A stretch of 64,000 nucleotides of DNA from Nonlabens spongiae (GCF_002117125.1 NZ_CP019344.1:124001-188000), one strand, 5' to 3'. Numbered from the stretch's first letter, positions 35,349 to 44,578 are shown. The notes: a model not told the origin generated them from the letters alone. Numbers and translations are program-made.

Positions 35349-36740
35349 TTATAAGTGAATCACTTCATCATAAGCATCTGCTACGGCTTCCATTACTGCC
35401 TCACTCATCGTAGGGTGTGGGTGAACTGCCTTTAAGATCTCATGACCTGTGGTCTCCAGCTTACGAGCTACAACTGCCTCAGCAATCATATCAGTTACAC
35501 CAGCACCTATCATGTGACAGCCGAGCCACTCACCGTACTTAGCGTCAAAAATCACTTTTACAAAACCGTCAGGCTTTCCGGCAGCTTTTGCCTTACCTGA
35601 TGCGCTGAACGGGAATTTACCCACTTTGATCTCGTAACCTTCTTCTTTAGCTTGAGCTTCAGTAAGTCCTACGCTCGCGATTTCAGGAGTAGAGTAGGTA
35701 CAACCTGGGATGTTCCCGTAATCGAGTGGCTCCACGTGCATGTCAGCTATTTTCTCCACACAGAGAATACCTTCTGCACTGGCTACATGAGCAAGAGCTG
35801 GTCCAGCGGTAATATCACCTATGGCATAATATCCCGGCATATTCGTCTGGTACCACTTGTTGACAAGTACCTTACCACGATCTGTAGAAATCCCTACTTC
35901 TTCCAGACCTATATTTTTGATATTGGTTTCAATTCCTACGGCGCTCAATACGATGTCTGCCTCAAGAACCTCTTCGCCTTTTTTAGTCTTAACGTGAGCT
36001 TTGACGCCGTCACCACTGGTATCTACCTTAGTCACTTCGCTACTGGTCATCACCTTAATTCCAGACTTTTTGAAGCTGCGCTCCATTTGCTTGGAAACAT
36101 CGGCATCCTCAACGGGTACGATACGATCTAGATATTCTACGATCGTTACCTCAGTTCCCATAGCGTTGTAGAAATAAGCAAATTCAACACCTATCGCTCC
36201 TGAGCCTACTACGATCATTTTTTTCGGCTGGCTTTCCAGCGTCATTGCCTCGCGATAACCTATCACTTTTTTACCATCTTGTGGTAGTGAAGGTAACTGT
36301 CTGGATTTTGCTCCAGTTGCGATGATGATGTGGTCTGCCTCAACGGTAGAAGTGCTACCATCTTCAGCTTTTACTTCTATTTTCTTTCCTTTTTTAAGCG
36401 TACCGTAACCCATGATTACCTCGATCTTGTTCTTTTTCATCAAGAACTGTACACCTTTGCTCATGCCATTTGCCACGTCTCTAGAACGTTTTACGACCGC
36501 ATCAAAATCCTTATCTACATTGTCAGCTTTAAGCCCGTAATCTGCTGCATGGTTTAGGTAATTGAAAACGTCTGCACTTTTGATAAGTGCCTTAGTAGGA
36601 ATACATCCCCAGTTGAGACATACACCACCTAGCGATTCTTTTTCTACGATCGCCACCTTCATTCCCAGCTGTGAAGCTCTTATCGCGGTTACATATCCAC
36701 CAGGTCCACTACCTAAAACTATTACATCATATTTACTCAT
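35349..36740 (-). CDS. lpdA: dihydrolipoyl dehydrogenase (E3)
   Basis: FAD enzyme that reoxidises the lipoyl arms of pyruvate and 2-oxoglutarate dehydrogenase complexes and the glycine cleavage system. 463 residues. GSGPGGYVTAIRA is the FAD motif; the redox disulfide is Cys41/Cys46 in GGVCLNWGCIPTKAL; GSGAIGVEFA (about 180) is the NAD motif; the C-terminal interface has HPHPTMSEAV with the catalytic His. Monocistronic here and divergent from pyrD. The first ATG at 36740 gives the standard N-terminus. Confidence 0.96.
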   Translation of the reverse strand: MSKYDVIVLGSGPGGYVTAIRASQLGMKVAIVEKESLGGVCLNWGCIPTKALIKSADVFNYLNHAADYGLKADNVDKDFDAVVKRSRDVANGMSKGVQFLMKKNKIEVIMGYGTLKKGKKIEVKAEDGSTSTVEADHIIIATGAKSRQLPSLPQDGKKVIGYREAMTLESQPKKMIVVGSGAIGVEFAYFYNAMGTEVTIVEYLDRIVPVEDADVSKQMERSFKKSGIKVMTSSEVTKVDTSGDGVKAHVKTKKGEEVLEADIVLSAVGIETNIKNIGLEEVGISTDRGKVLVNKWYQTNMPGYYAIGDITAGPALAHVASAEGILCVEKIADMHVEPLDYGNIPGCTYSTPEIASVGLTEAQAKEEGYEIKVGKFPFSASGKAKAAGKPDGFVKVIFDAKYGEWLGCHMIGAGVTDMIAEAVVARKLETTGHEILKAVHPHPTMSEAVMEAVADAYDEVIHL

Positions 36741-36792
36741 ATCAGTCAGATTTTAAGAGCCACAAAAATATAGAATAAACGGCTATTCCTTG

Positions 36793-36800
36793 TATTTTTG
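36793..36800 (+). promoter_or_regulatory. candidate -7 box TATTTTTG for pyrD
   Basis: Matches TAnnTTTG 15 bp upstream of the ATG at 36816. It overlaps the in-frame TTG at 36798, which argues against that TTG being the start. No clear -33 element. Confidence 0.35.
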
Positions 36801-36815
36801 GGCAACCTTATTCCC

Positions 36816-37865
36816 ATGTACAAATCACTCGTTAGACCGCTACTTTTTCGTTACGATCCAGAGCAGGTACACCACTTTTCATTCAAATCTTTGAAATTGT
36901 TGAATAAGCTGCCTGGAGTAGGTACGCTTTCGCGAAAGCGTTATCACATCAAGCACCCCAGTCTAGAAAAAGAATTGTTTGGAATCAAGTTTCCCAATCC
37001 TGTGGGTCTCGCTGCAGGTTTTGATAAAAATGCCGTTGCCTTCAAGGAATTTTCAAATCTGGGTTTTGGATTTATTGAGATAGGAACCTTGACGCCCAAA
37101 CCGCAGGACGGAAATCCTAAAAAGCGCTTGTTCCGTTTGAGGGAAGATGAGGCAATCGTGAATCGCATGGGATTCAATAATGGGGGAGTGGATGCTGCGG
37201 TCGAGCGGTTGAAGCAAAACAAGCCGATGGGACATCCTGATCATGTGATTATAGGTGGGAATATTGGGAAGAATAAAGTGACCCCTAACGACCAGGCGGT
37301 AGATGATTATGTGATCTGTTTCAACAAACTTTTTAATTACGTAGATTATTTTACGGTGAATGTGAGCTCGCCCAATACGCCAGGTTTGCGGGAACTCCAA
37401 GACCGTAAACCGCTCACGCATATTTTACAGACCTTGCAGGATCTCAATGATCAAAAAACTTGTCGTAAACCTATCCTTCTCAAAATAGCTCCAGATCTGA
37501 CTGATGATCAATTGCTAGACATCATAGGAATTGTTGCCGATACAAAAATTGATGGCGTTATCGCTACTAACACGACTATCGAGCGCAAGAATCTCAAAAG
37601 CGACATACAACTTCAACAAGAAGCGGGTGGTCTGAGTGGTAAGCCACTTACAAACCGAGCTACTGAAGTGATTAAATTTCTCCACGAGAGAAGTAACGGA
37701 GCTTTCCCAATTGTGGGAGTAGGCGGGATCATGAGCCCTAAAGATGCTCGGGAGAAGCTAGAAGCTGGTGCAAGTCTTGTCCAATTGTACACGGGTTTTG
37801 TTTATGAAGGCCCGGCACTTGTAAAAAATATCAATAAGTCGATCGCTGCTCAAGCACGCAGCTAG
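36816..37865 (+). CDS. pyrD: dihydroorotate dehydrogenase (quinone), class 2
   Basis: Fourth step of pyrimidine synthesis, passing electrons to quinone at the inner membrane. 349 residues from the ATG at 36816 ([20 protein letters not shown]); a TTG 18 bp upstream is less likely. The N-terminal extension with helices ([16 protein letters not shown]) marks class 2. [10 protein letters not shown] binds FMN; the catalytic Ser is in [24 protein letters not shown] follows near the end. A palindrome copy is read as TLSRKRY at about 36-42, in the loop linking the membrane domain to the barrel. Confidence 0.95.
   Translation: MYKSLVRPLLFRYDPEQVHHFSFKSLKLLNKLPGVGTLSRKRYHIKHPSLEKELFGIKFPNPVGLAAGFDKNAVAFKEFSNLGFGFIEIGTLTPKPQDGNPKKRLFRLREDEAIVNRMGFNNGGVDAAVERLKQNKPMGHPDHVIIGGNIGKNKVTPNDQAVDDYVICFNKLFNYVDYFTVNVSSPNTPGLRELQDRKPLTHILQTLQDLNDQKTCRKPILLKIAPDLTDDQLLDIIGIVADTKIDGVIATNTTIERKNLKSDIQLQQEAGGLSGKPLTNRATEVIKFLHERSNGAFPIVGVGGIMSPKDAREKLEAGASLVQLYTGFVYEGPALVKNINKSIAAQARS
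36925..36940. repeat. CGCTTTCGCGAAAGCG palindrome, copy 11 (in pyrD)
   Basis: Perfect copy, read as LSRKR. Confidence 0.95.
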
Positions 37866-37877
37866 ATTTTTCTAGCT
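37860..37877 (+). terminator. weak hairpin overlapping the pyrD stop codon
   Basis: AGCTAGA-TTTT-TCTAGCT, a perfect 7-bp stem that contains the TAG stop. No T-run follows, so termination is uncertain. Confidence 0.3.
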
Positions 37878-37901
37878 AAATTGTTCTAATATTTTAATCT
37901 T

Positions 37902-38828
37902 ATGAAAGCTACCGTATTCTTATTGTTGTTCATCATGGCCAATCTTGGATTTGCTCAAAATGAAATGCTTAAAGTTGTATCAGGCAAAATAGATCGTATT
38001 GAGAACTTCAAATCTGAATATGTAACTGCTCGTAATGTAGATATCTGGTTACCCGAAGGATATACAGACGATAAAAAATATGCTGTACTCTACATGCACG
38101 ACGGTCAGATGTTATTTGATGCAGAGACAACCTGGAACAAACAGGCTTGGAATGTGGATGACATCGCTAGCAATCTCATGAATGCTGGAAAAGTGCGGGA
38201 CTTTATTGTAGTGGGAGTATGGAATGGAGGAGCCACCAGGCATCCCGATTATTTCCCGCAGAAACCATATAAATCGCTTAGCGATGCACAATTAGAGCAA
38301 TTGTACAAGCAATTCAAGGCAGATGATTTGAAAATTGCCAAAAACTTCAAGCCTAACTCTGATAACTACCTTAAATTCTTAGTTGAGGAGCTTAAACCCT
38401 ATATCGATAGCAAGTACAGTGTGTATACCGATCAAGAACACACCTTTGTTGCCGGAAGCAGCATGGGCGGCCTGATATCGATGTATGCGATTTGTGAATA
38501 TCCAGATGTTTTTGGAGGTGCTGCATGTTTATCTACGCACTGGCCGGGCGCCCATTCTATTAAGGATAATCCCATCCCTCAAGCATTTTATGATTACATG
38601 GACGAGAATCTTCCAAACCCAGAATCTCATAAGATTTACTTTGACTATGGAGATCAAACACTTGACGCATTATACCCTGAACTGCAACAACAGGTTGACA
38701 AGGTGATGCAAAAGAACGGATACGATTCAAACAACTGGATTACAAAATTTTTCCCAGGGGAGAACCATAGTGAGATTGCGTGGGAGAAACGCTTTCACAT
38801 ACCGCTGGAGTTTTTATTGGGGAATTGA
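37902..38828 (+). CDS. exported alpha/beta-hydrolase, esterase D/enterochelin-esterase-like
   Basis: 308 residues with signal peptide (MKATVFLLLFIMANLGFAQ). The oxyanion segment VLYMHDGQMLFD and nucleophile elbow AGSSMGGLIS (Ser at about residue 188) define the Esterase family fold; the late His is in GENHSEIAWEKRF. Substrates of relatives include siderophore esters, acyl glutathione derivatives and feruloyl esters; none can be chosen. It follows pyrD by 36 bp and is followed by a LysE gene, possibly one transcript. Confidence 0.85.
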   Translation: MKATVFLLLFIMANLGFAQNEMLKVVSGKIDRIENFKSEYVTARNVDIWLPEGYTDDKKYAVLYMHDGQMLFDAETTWNKQAWNVDDIASNLMNAGKVRDFIVVGVWNGGATRHPDYFPQKPYKSLSDAQLEQLYKQFKADDLKIAKNFKPNSDNYLKFLVEELKPYIDSKYSVYTDQEHTFVAGSSMGGLISMYAICEYPDVFGGAACLSTHWPGAHSIKDNPIPQAFYDYMDENLPNPESHKIYFDYGDQTLDALYPELQQQVDKVMQKNGYDSNNWITKFFPGENHSEIAWEKRFHIPLEFLLGN

Positions 38829-38864
38829 TCATCGATCTCAAAATTAGTGATGTGTTAAATTTTA

Positions 38865-39488
38865 ATGGATTTTCAAAACCTCCTTACATTTTCACTTTTC
38901 ACATTAGGACTTGCACTATCCCCTGGACCTGATAATATCTTTGTCCTCACCCAGTCCATGGCGCGAGGTGCTAGAACGGGCATCGCCATTTCTAGTGGCT
39001 TGATTACTGGCTGCATTTTCCATACAACTCTTGTGGCACTGGGATTTGCGGTAGTGATTAGAGATAATGAGTGGCTACTCTGGACCATCAAACTGCTGGG
39101 GGCTGGTTACTTGCTCTTTCTCGCCTATCAAGTTTATCGCTCAGATGCATCGATCGATTTACAGGCAGAAACAGAGGCTGATAAAAGCTTGTGGGAGTTC
39201 TATCGTATAGGTGTGGTAATGAATGTGCTCAACCCTAAGGTGACCCTTTTTTTTCTCGCGGTTCTTACAGGATTTGTTCAGCCAAATCAAAAACCAGCTG
39301 AGTGGATACAGATATTTGTTCTGGGTGGGATTTTCATGGCGGTGTCACTTTTCGTTTTTTATGCGATATCATTCTTGGCTGGTAAAGTCTCTAGGTTTAT
39401 CAAAACGGCAAGAGGGTTCTCGAGTGTTATGAAATGGTTGCAGATTTTAGTCTTTCTCGCCATTGTAGCCATGCTTTTGTTTTTCTAG
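38865..39488 (+). CDS. LysE family amino-acid/metabolite exporter
   Basis: 207-residue inner-membrane protein with about six helices. LTFSLFTLGLALSPGPDNIFVLTQSMARGARTGI-type N-terminus (quoted in part: SPGPDNIFVLTQS, GARTGIAI) is the LysE/RhtB signature; LNPKVTLFFLAVLTGF is the second conserved loop. It should export amino acids or related small molecules; substrate unknown. Length normal. Located 36 bp after the esterase gene. Confidence 0.9.
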   Translation: MDFQNLLTFSLFTLGLALSPGPDNIFVLTQSMARGARTGIAISSGLITGCIFHTTLVALGFAVVIRDNEWLLWTIKLLGAGYLLFLAYQVYRSDASIDLQAETEADKSLWEFYRIGVVMNVLNPKVTLFFLAVLTGFVQPNQKPAEWIQIFVLGGIFMAVSLFVFYAISFLAGKVSRFIKTARGFSSVMKWLQILVFLAIVAMLLFF

Positions 39489-39560
39489 TCGGTAGAGGTA
39501 TATCAACAGTATATTGTTAATAAAAGTCCCTCTACTTTTTCATATTTTTATATGCTAGTG

Positions 39561-39568
39561 TATCTTTG
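39561..39568 (+). promoter_or_regulatory. candidate -7 box TATCTTTG for the small membrane protein gene
   Basis: Exact TAnnTTTG match 17 bp upstream of the ATG at 39586; no good -33 box. Confidence 0.35.
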
Positions 39569-39585
39569 CAGCAAATTGAAGAATC

Positions 39586-39768
39586 ATGCTTTTTGAATTT
39601 GATCAGTATTTAGGGTTTTTGGCATTTTTAGCTATATTGACCATTGGTTTTTGGTTAATGTTGTTCTTAACCCTTTTTGCGATTCCTTACTGGATTACTG
39701 GTTCAGCTCTTGAGAAGAGAAAGATGAAAAAGGAAGCTAAGAAAAAGCAACTTGAAGAATCGAGATAA
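39586..39768 (+). CDS. small membrane protein, unknown function
   Basis: 60 residues: a hydrophobic stretch (10-40, FLAFLAILTIGFWLMLFL then TLFAIPYWI) spanning the membrane once or twice, then a highly charged basic tail (EKRKMKKEAKKKQLEE). It has its own promoter-like box and a strong terminator, which argues that it is a real gene. No family recognised. Confidence 0.7.
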   Translation: MLFEFDQYLGFLAFLAILTIGFWLMLFLTLFAIPYWITGSALEKRKMKKEAKKKQLEESR

Positions 39769-39789
39769 ATAGTATCCTAAATAAAAACA

Positions 39790-39818
39790 GCCCGATCTAT
39801 CCGATCGGGTTTTTTTTG
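39790..39818 (+). terminator. rho-independent terminator
   Basis: CCCGATC / GATCGGG stem with a 5-base loop followed by nine T. Confidence 0.85.
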
Positions 39819-39890
39819 TACCTCAATTATCGTGTAAACCCATAGTGAATGCAGCGTCTAATGCGTATATTCACATTTAAATAGAATTAT

Positions 39891-40757
39891 ATGGATTATT
39901 CCTCTGCTTCTGCATTTGAAGAAATGAACCGCATTATTGACAATGCTTTGCGTGAAGATTTAGGAGATGGTGACCATAGCAGTCTGTCGTGTATACCTGA
40001 AACGGCACATGGTAAAGCCAGATTGCTCGTGAAGGACGAGGGTGTTCTTGCTGGTGTCGCTTTCGCGAAAGCGGTATTTCATAAAGTAGATCCAGAGTTA
40101 AAACTGGACGTAATCATAGACGATGGAGAGGAAGTAAGTTATGGCGATGAAGCATTTTACGTGAGCGGCTCGTCTCGTAGCATCTTAAAAGCAGAACGAC
40201 TCGTTTTGAATTCTATGCAGCGCATGAGTGCGATTGCCACCAAGACCAGAAAATTTGTACACGCACTTGAAGGTACAAAAACTAAGATTTTAGACACGCG
40301 TAAAACCACACCTGGAATCAGGTTGTTAGAAAAGTGGGCGGTAGATATAGGTGGAGGAGTGAATCATCGATTTGGTCTATACGACATGATCATGCTCAAG
40401 GATAATCATATTGATTTTGCGGGTGGGGTAGAACAAGCTATCAAAAAAACCAAAAAGTACCTGAGTGAGACGGGTAGGGACTTAAAAATCATCGTTGAGG
40501 CAAGAGATCTAGCCGAAATCAAGAAGATTCTCAAACACGATAACATCTATCGCATCTTGATCGACAATTTCAACTATGAGGATACGCGCAAGGCGGTAAA
40601 ATTAATTGGAGACCAGTGCCTCACCGAGAGTAGTGGTGGTATCACGCTCGATACTGCTAAGCACTATGCAGACTGTGGTGTAGATTTCATTTCAAGTGGA
40701 TCTCTTACACATAGCGTGTACAATCTGGACTTGAGCTTAAAGGCGGTGCATGGCTAG
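39891..40757 (+). CDS. nadC: nicotinate-nucleotide diphosphorylase (carboxylating)
   Basis: Converts quinolinate and PRPP to nicotinate mononucleotide in de novo NAD synthesis. 288 residues. EDLGDGDHSS, SMQRMSAIAT, TRKTTPGIRLLEKWAVDIGGG, HRFGLYDMIMLKDNHI, and the C-terminal ISSGSLTHSV are all QAPRTase motifs, with the catalytic and phosphoribosyl-binding Arg/Lys residues in place. A palindrome copy is read as VAFAKAV at about 56-62, where relatives usually have a similar-length helix. It overlaps yihY by 8 bp, so the two are coupled. Confidence 0.95.
   Translation: MDYSSASAFEEMNRIIDNALREDLGDGDHSSLSCIPETAHGKARLLVKDEGVLAGVAFAKAVFHKVDPELKLDVIIDDGEEVSYGDEAFYVSGSSRSILKAERLVLNSMQRMSAIATKTRKFVHALEGTKTKILDTRKTTPGIRLLEKWAVDIGGGVNHRFGLYDMIMLKDNHIDFAGGVEQAIKKTKKYLSETGRDLKIIVEARDLAEIKKILKHDNIYRILIDNFNYEDTRKAVKLIGDQCLTESSGGITLDTAKHYADCGVDFISSGSLTHSVYNLDLSLKAVHG
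40058..40073. repeat. CGCTTTCGCGAAAGCG palindrome, copy 12 (in nadC)
   Basis: Perfect copy, read as AFAKA. Confidence 0.95.
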
Positions 40758-41682
40758 ATTGCGAGAAGTCCTGAAGCGTATTCCCGTTATATCATGGTTT
40801 GTAGCAGTCTCCACATCATGGAAGCTGCCAGGCTTTGAAGGGATGACCGCTTGGGATCTCTGGGAGACTTATTCAATGGGCATTGTAAAGGGCGCTTTTT
40901 CTTCAAGGGCCAGTGCCATATCCTACAGCTTTTTTATGGCTCTGTTTCCATTTATTCTTTTTGTTCTGAATCTGATTCCTTTTATTGATATAGAAAATTT
41001 TCAGGCTGAGGTCTTACTGTTTGTCAATGATCTGTTACCTACTCAAGCTGCAGGAGCCTTTGACAACATCTTTAATGAAATTGCGATGCAGGAGAATACA
41101 GGTTTGCTCACGATTTCCTTTGTTTCCTCGATTGTTCTGATGACTAATGGTGTCAATGCTATTTTTGACGGTTTTGAAGGCAGCTATCATTCTGAGATCA
41201 ACAGAGGTTTTATTAGGCAGTATGCGGTCTCATTAGTTGTTTCTTTGCTGCTAGTCTTGTTTTTGCTGGTAGGTGTGATTTTAACCGTGGGTGTTGCCTA
41301 CTGGATTGCTGAAATGCGAGCACAAAACTTTATGACTGAAAACAGTATGGTCTTTTGGCTCTCAACTGTGCGGTATATCATTCTCGGTATCATGGTATAT
41401 GTATTTATCTGCACATTGTACTATACGGGAACCAGAGATGGTCGCAACACAAGGTTTTTTTCTATAGGTGCGGTAATGTCTCTCATCCTAATTGTAGCTT
41501 TTTCATACCTATATGGTCTTTATATTGACAACTTTAGCTCTTATAATGAGATCTATGGTTCCATAGGCGCTATACTTATACTCATGGTTTATATATGGTT
41601 GAATTCCAATATTTTACTGTTGGGTTTTGAATTAAATGCTTCTTTGCGCTCATTAAAGGCACGGAATTTGGTTTTAGAATAG
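40750..41682 (+). CDS. YihY/BrkB family inner-membrane protein
   Basis: 310 residues with about six membrane helices. SSRASAISYSFFMALFPFILFVLNLIP-like first helix pair (marker: ASAISYSFFMALFP) and the C-terminal YGSIGAILILMVYIWLNSNILLLGFELNA region (marker: GSIGAILILMVYIW) are family signatures. The often-used name 'ribonuclease BN' is wrong for this family. Function unresolved; transport or envelope roles have been suggested. It overlaps nadC by 8 bp. Confidence 0.88.
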   Translation: MARLREVLKRIPVISWFVAVSTSWKLPGFEGMTAWDLWETYSMGIVKGAFSSRASAISYSFFMALFPFILFVLNLIPFIDIENFQAEVLLFVNDLLPTQAAGAFDNIFNEIAMQENTGLLTISFVSSIVLMTNGVNAIFDGFEGSYHSEINRGFIRQYAVSLVVSLLLVLFLLVGVILTVGVAYWIAEMRAQNFMTENSMVFWLSTVRYIILGIMVYVFICTLYYTGTRDGRNTRFFSIGAVMSLILIVAFSYLYGLYIDNFSSYNEIYGSIGAILILMVYIWLNSNILLLGFELNASLRSLKARNLVLE

Positions 41683-41708
41683 TATATTTAAAAAGTAAAT
41701 CTGATATA

Positions 41709-42272
41709 ATGAAAAAAATACTTTTAGTAGCAGTCGCTTTTCTAGGAACATGGGGAGCACAGGCTCAAATGAAAATCAATGGAGTAACGTTGGAAAAAAA
41801 CCTTACGGTAGATGGTGAGGAACTGATTCTAAACGGCGCTGGAATGAGAGAAAAACTTTGGTTTGATCTTTATGTAGGTGCTTTATACCTTAAAAGTAAA
41901 ACGGAAGATGGAGAAAAAGTACTTAAAGCCGATGAACATATGGCTATTGTGCTTGTCATCACAGATGATAAAGTGACTCAAAAAAAGCTTGAAGATGCTG
42001 TAGAAGACGGTTTTGAAGACAGCTGCACCGACAAAGAAAGAGCTGCGATCAAATCAGAAATCAATCAGCTACTTGCTTTACTTAAAGATCCGATCAAGGA
42101 AGGACATCATTTTGAATTTGCTTACGTCCCTAATAAAGGAACGATGATAAGTAAAAATGGTAAAAACCTAGGCACTATAAAAGGTTTAGCTTTTAAAAAG
42201 GCGTTCTTTGGTATCTGGTTAGGGGAAGATCCTGCAGATAGGGATTTGAAAGAAGCAATGTTAGATCAGTAA
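41709..42272 (+). CDS. exported chalcone-isomerase-like protein
   Basis: 187 residues: signal peptide (MKKILLVAVAFLGTWGAQAQ), then INGVTLEKNLTVDGEELILNGAGMREKLWFDLYVGALYL-type sequence (markers: LNGAGMREKLWFDLYVGALY, FKKAFFGIWLGEDPAD). This is the bacterial chalcone-isomerase-like fold, whose members are periplasmic and of uncertain function; flavonoid isomerisation is not expected, and fatty-acid-like ligand binding is the more cautious idea. 26 bp after yihY; a terminator follows. Confidence 0.87.
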   Translation: MKKILLVAVAFLGTWGAQAQMKINGVTLEKNLTVDGEELILNGAGMREKLWFDLYVGALYLKSKTEDGEKVLKADEHMAIVLVITDDKVTQKKLEDAVEDGFEDSCTDKERAAIKSEINQLLALLKDPIKEGHHFEFAYVPNKGTMISKNGKNLGTIKGLAFKKAFFGIWLGEDPADRDLKEAMLDQ

Positions 42273-42295
42273 GTAGATCAACATAATTATATGAC

Positions 42296-42322
42296 AAACC
42301 CGTCTCTATAGACGGGTTTTTT
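42296..42322 (+). terminator. rho-independent terminator
   Basis: AAACCCGTCT / AGACGGGTTT stem with a 4-base loop and T-run. Confidence 0.85.
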
Positions 42323-42390
42323 AGTATTTAAGATTATCATTTCTTTATCAAGGGTAGTAGATTGTAATAGGTATTTTAGCAAAAAGAACA

Positions 42391-42822
42391 ATGATGCGAG
42401 CGATACTTATTTTTTTAATTACCACTTTTACCTTCATTACTGCTAGTTGTCAGGATAAAGGAAAAGTACCTCAAAGTGTTCTTAAAACATTCCAGGAAAT
42501 GTATCCTAATGAGGATGATCCTGATTTCAAACAAGATGCTCATGGATACTGGGAAGCTCATTTTAAAAAGGATGGCGAGAAATATCGTGCAGATTTTCTA
42601 GCCGATGGTTCATGGAGAGAAACGGAAAACTCGATTAAGGAAAAGAATTTACCTAAAGCTGTTAAAGCGGCCATAAAAAAACACTATGGTGACGAAGAGA
42701 TCACAGAAGTCGAACACGTTTTAAGTGCAAAATATGGTGAGTTCTATGATGTTGAGTTCAAGCAAAAAGGCAAGAATAAAGACGTTATGTACCGTAAGGA
42801 CGGTTCTATTATTCAGGAGTGA
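42391..42822 (+). CDS. PepSY-like (DUF2874-type) lipoprotein
   Basis: 143 residues with a lipoprotein signal (MMRAILIFLITTFTFITASC). Two repeats of a PepSY-like beta-sheet unit are visible: VPQSVLKTFQEMYPNEDDP...YWEAHFKKDGEKYRADF and LPKAVKAAIKKHYGDEEITEVEHV...EFYDVEFKQKG (only parts of each noted). Such proteins sit in the periplasm or on the outer membrane; function unknown. Its last 10 bases overlap the end of the convergent GAF kinase gene. Confidence 0.82.
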   Translation: MMRAILIFLITTFTFITASCQDKGKVPQSVLKTFQEMYPNEDDPDFKQDAHGYWEAHFKKDGEKYRADFLADGSWRETENSIKEKNLPKAVKAAIKKHYGDEEITEVEHVLSAKYGEFYDVEFKQKGKNKDVMYRKDGSIIQE

Positions 42823-44021
42823 TTTTGTGGAAAAGTGATTTTAAACTCAGTCCATTTGCCTAATTCTGAGGTAACTGATATTTTGCCTTCCATGTGTTCC
42901 AAAAGCCTTGCTACTGTTGCCAGACCTATTCCGGTTCCTTTTTTACCGTGGCGATCCTGTTCAGATGCGACATAAAATAACTTGAAAACCTGATCAATTT
43001 TATCAGGAGCAATACCGCTACCATTATCCTTTACTGAGATGTGGTAATTTTCTTCATCCATTTCTAGATAAATTTCTATCACCGTCTTTTCCTTATCGCT
43101 ATACTTGACCGCATTAGTCACAAGGTTGATTAAAATTTGCTCGAGGGCAATTGCATTAGTATGAAGGGTGGTCTCCTCAGTGGGTTTGTAGATCACTGTG
43201 ACGTTTTCGTTGAGAACGGTCATCGCAATCACATCTTCTACCAGGTCTATATAACTTACTTCATCTACCTCCTCACTAACCATCTCATCGCTCTTATAAA
43301 AAGTAAGCATACCGTCTATATAGCGACTTAGACTGGCTGAACTTTCTTTTAGACTTTCAAGATAACTGATGGATTTTTCACTCAGATCTTTTTCAGTTTT
43401 CTTCAAAAGATCTGTTACCATCATTATGTTGCTTAGCGGTGCTTTTAAGTCATGGGAGACGATTCCGGCAAAATCCTTTAGTTCCTCATTGCGCTCCTTC
43501 AGCCTTTTACGGGCTTCCTTTAATTTGAAGTTCTGGTACCGCTGTTCAAAGAGGAGCATGACTTGTTTTGCCATGGATTTAAGGGCATCGGATTGACTTT
43601 CTGTTAGAGATCTCTTTTTATGATCGTAAACACACAAAGTCCCTAGTCTATAGCCGTTTTTATCTATAAGTGGTGCACCGGCATAAAAAATAATTTCAAA
43701 TTCCTCAGCCACTGGATTACCCTTGAATCGCTCGTCTTCACGTGCATCTTCTACAACCATAATCTCATCAGGATTGTTCAGGGCATGACCGCAAAATGAC
43801 AAGTCTCGAGGGGACTCTGTGAGATCTACACCAAACCGGGATTTGAAGAAATTCCTGTTATTATCAATTAAAGTGATCAGCGCGATGGGGGCATCACAAA
43901 TAGATGCAACAATAGAGGTTATATTATCATATTGCTCCTCAGGCATCGTGTCCAGTAACTGGTATTTTTTTACCGCAGCGACGCGCTTCTGCTCGTCTCT
44001 ACCTATTGTGGGTGCAATCAT
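42813..44021 (-). CDS. soluble GAF-domain sensor histidine kinase
   Basis: 402 residues, no membrane segment or signal peptide. GAF domain about 20-160 (ICDAPIALITLIDNNRNFFKS, FYAGAPLIDKNGYRLGTLCVYD), helix to 185, HisKA with phospho-acceptor His190 in FAGIVSHDLKAPLSNI, then HATPase with N box LINLVTNAVKYSD, G1 VKDNGSGI and G2 GKKGTGIGLATV. This is the cyanobacterial/flavobacterial 'GAF sensor' kind; the ligand is unknown. No response regulator is encoded nearby. Confidence 0.92.
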   Translation of the reverse strand: MIAPTIGRDEQKRVAAVKKYQLLDTMPEEQYDNITSIVASICDAPIALITLIDNNRNFFKSRFGVDLTESPRDLSFCGHALNNPDEIMVVEDAREDERFKGNPVAEEFEIIFYAGAPLIDKNGYRLGTLCVYDHKKRSLTESQSDALKSMAKQVMLLFEQRYQNFKLKEARKRLKERNEELKDFAGIVSHDLKAPLSNIMMVTDLLKKTEKDLSEKSISYLESLKESSASLSRYIDGMLTFYKSDEMVSEEVDEVSYIDLVEDVIAMTVLNENVTVIYKPTEETTLHTNAIALEQILINLVTNAVKYSDKEKTVIEIYLEMDEENYHISVKDNGSGIAPDKIDQVFKLFYVASEQDRHGKKGTGIGLATVARLLEHMEGKISVTSELGKWTEFKITFPQNHS

Positions 44022-44105
44022 GATTCAACTTTGGACAAATATAATGAGATAAGTGGTTTTATGTGGTTCTTCCTACATGATTCAATGAGTACTTTATTGA
44101 AATTA

Positions 44106-44121
44106 CGCTTTCGCGAAAGCG
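44106..44121. repeat. CGCTTTCGCGAAAGCG palindrome, copy 13 (divergent intergenic)
   Basis: Perfect copy, symmetry extended to 22 bp (44103-44124, TTA...TAA). Between the GAF kinase start (44021) and the DoxX-like gene (44202). Confidence 0.95.
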
Positions 44122-44201
44122 TAACAACTCAAATTATCCTACATTTTTTTGGAAAGGTTTTACATAGATGAACCAATGCGATAAGTGCTTTTAGAATAAA
44201 A

Positions 44202-44531
44202 ATGGATTTGATTCAGATTCTAGAGATTGATCTGAAGCTCATTAACGGTTTAGACATCTTCAATGTGTGGCATATAAGAAGAGATAAAGCGAGTGAATGG
44301 CGTGGAGGGAATGCTGATAATATGAAACAAGAATTCAAAGATTACGGTTTGCCGGTGGCTACAATGTATGCGGTAGGCGTTTTAAAATGTCTTTTTTTGA
44401 TAATGCTGTTAGTGTCAATTTTTATCACTGAACCCATGTGGTTTGAGACGGTAGCTGGATACGGTATAGCAGTACTTATGGCTGGAGCTATTTTAATGCA
44501 TGCTTATATAGGAGATGAAGCAAAGAAATGA
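44202..44531 (+). CDS. small DoxX-like membrane protein
   Basis: 109 residues. The N-terminal third (1-47) is soluble (LINGLDIFNVWHIRRDKASEW). The region GLPVATMYAVGVLKCLFLIMLLVSIF and a second helix (AGYGIAVLMAGAILMHAYI) resemble the last part of DoxX/DoxD-type proteins, which have four helices. Either a diverged two-to-three-helix relative or an unrelated membrane protein. It faces another small DoxX-like gene convergently. Confidence 0.62.
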   Translation: MDLIQILEIDLKLINGLDIFNVWHIRRDKASEWRGGNADNMKQEFKDYGLPVATMYAVGVLKCLFLIMLLVSIFITEPMWFETVAGYGIAVLMAGAILMHAYIGDEAKK

Positions 44532-44578
44532 TTGCCTGTTTTTTCTTTAATGACACTCTCGATCCTCGTTACACTGAT

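Noticed and set aside
36798..36815. TTG at 36798 as the start of pyrD
   Set aside because: It lies inside a good -7 promoter box (TATTTTTG) and adds six residues not seen in the family; ATG 36816 is better.
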